Positions 63,932 to 64,000 of a stretch of DNA of 64,000 nucleotides are shown here, piece by piece. A program made the translations under genes and the position numbers. The DNA comes from Paenalkalicoccus suaedae (GTDB taxonomy: Bacteria; Bacillota; Bacilli; Bacillales; Salisediminibacteriaceae). The notes beneath the pieces are model-generated. The model made no database searches, had not been told where the DNA came from, and saw only the letters and a program-made list of their open reading frames with translations. The stretch is taken from assembly GCF_006965545.2 (NCBI RefSeq), contig NZ_CP041372.2, positions 1,426,001 to 1,490,000 of the forward strand, given 5' to 3'. Each line of letters opens with the position of its first letter. Position 1 is the stretch's first letter.

Positions 63932-64000
63932 GACTTACCCCTCCTTTTATATGTAGCTAACTTAATATGAACGAAAGTAAGTTCACTTTATTATAAAGTA

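Overview
This window is a low-GC Bacillaceae chromosome segment. The run yqfD-phoH-pgpH-ybeY-dgkA-cdd-era-yqzL-recO-glyQS-ccpN-yqfL-yqxD-dnaG-sigA, then cccA-trmK-yqfO-ispH-cshB-nfo, zur, ispG, sodA, pbpA, yqgN, yqgP, yqgQ, glcK and yqgX-yqgY, follows the Bacillus subtilis yqf/yqg region. Many adjacent genes overlap by 1-17 bp. The sequence does not fix the species; an alkaliphilic or halotolerant Bacillus relative is a guess from gene order. No insertion sequence, prophage, CRISPR array or rRNA was seen.

Layout. 1-14905: RNA/ribosome maturation, cell-envelope lipid, recombination, a T-box-controlled glyQS operon, gluconeogenic regulators and the macromolecular synthesis operon (yqxD-dnaG-sigA). 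15205-23407: a small membrane protein, a phosphodiesterase, cytochrome c550, trmK-yqfO, ispH, a CarD-like factor, a DEAD-box helicase and endonuclease IV. 23599-32880: metal and phosphate handling: a Mn-type ABC transporter, a lytic transglycosylase, ppx-ppk, and a zinc ABC transporter with two permeases and Zur. 32948-37003: a nucleotidase, ispG, a YqfZ-like protein, a DUF1002 protein and an NfeD-like protein.

37057-44892 is the most distinctive part: a biofilm-fibre locus. It has two transcription units, sipW-calY and tapA-sipW-tasA. The second is extended by a third TasA-like protein with 14 Lys-Asp repeats, an LPQTG wall protein carrying a CalY-like domain, and a class D-like sortase. A short XRE regulator and a 111-aa SinR orthologue accompany it. 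Both units start from promoters with the same arrangement: an operator-like motif in the spacer and another beginning exactly 15 nt after the start of the -10 box. I infer a SinR-controlled TasA fibre system with a dedicated sortase-linked wall anchor.

44982-64000: a Na/Pi symporter behind a PhoP-box-like array, three tRNAs (Met, Ile2, Ser), a HesB-like protein, sodA, an unassigned structured RNA with its own promoters and a terminator just ahead of a class B PBP, a pair of membrane proteins, rpmG, yqgN, a DUF92 protein, Rex-boxed ldh, the rhomboid protease YqgP, a SpoVAF-like protein, yueI, yqgQ, glucokinase, DUF1385, YqgW, YqgX and YqgY.

Several genes were missed by simple long-ORF calling and are annotated here: yqzL, rpmG, a 46-aa membrane peptide and the partial yqfD. 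Many start sites were moved to the codon with a proper ribosome binding site. All functions come from reading motifs and gene order; no database search was run.
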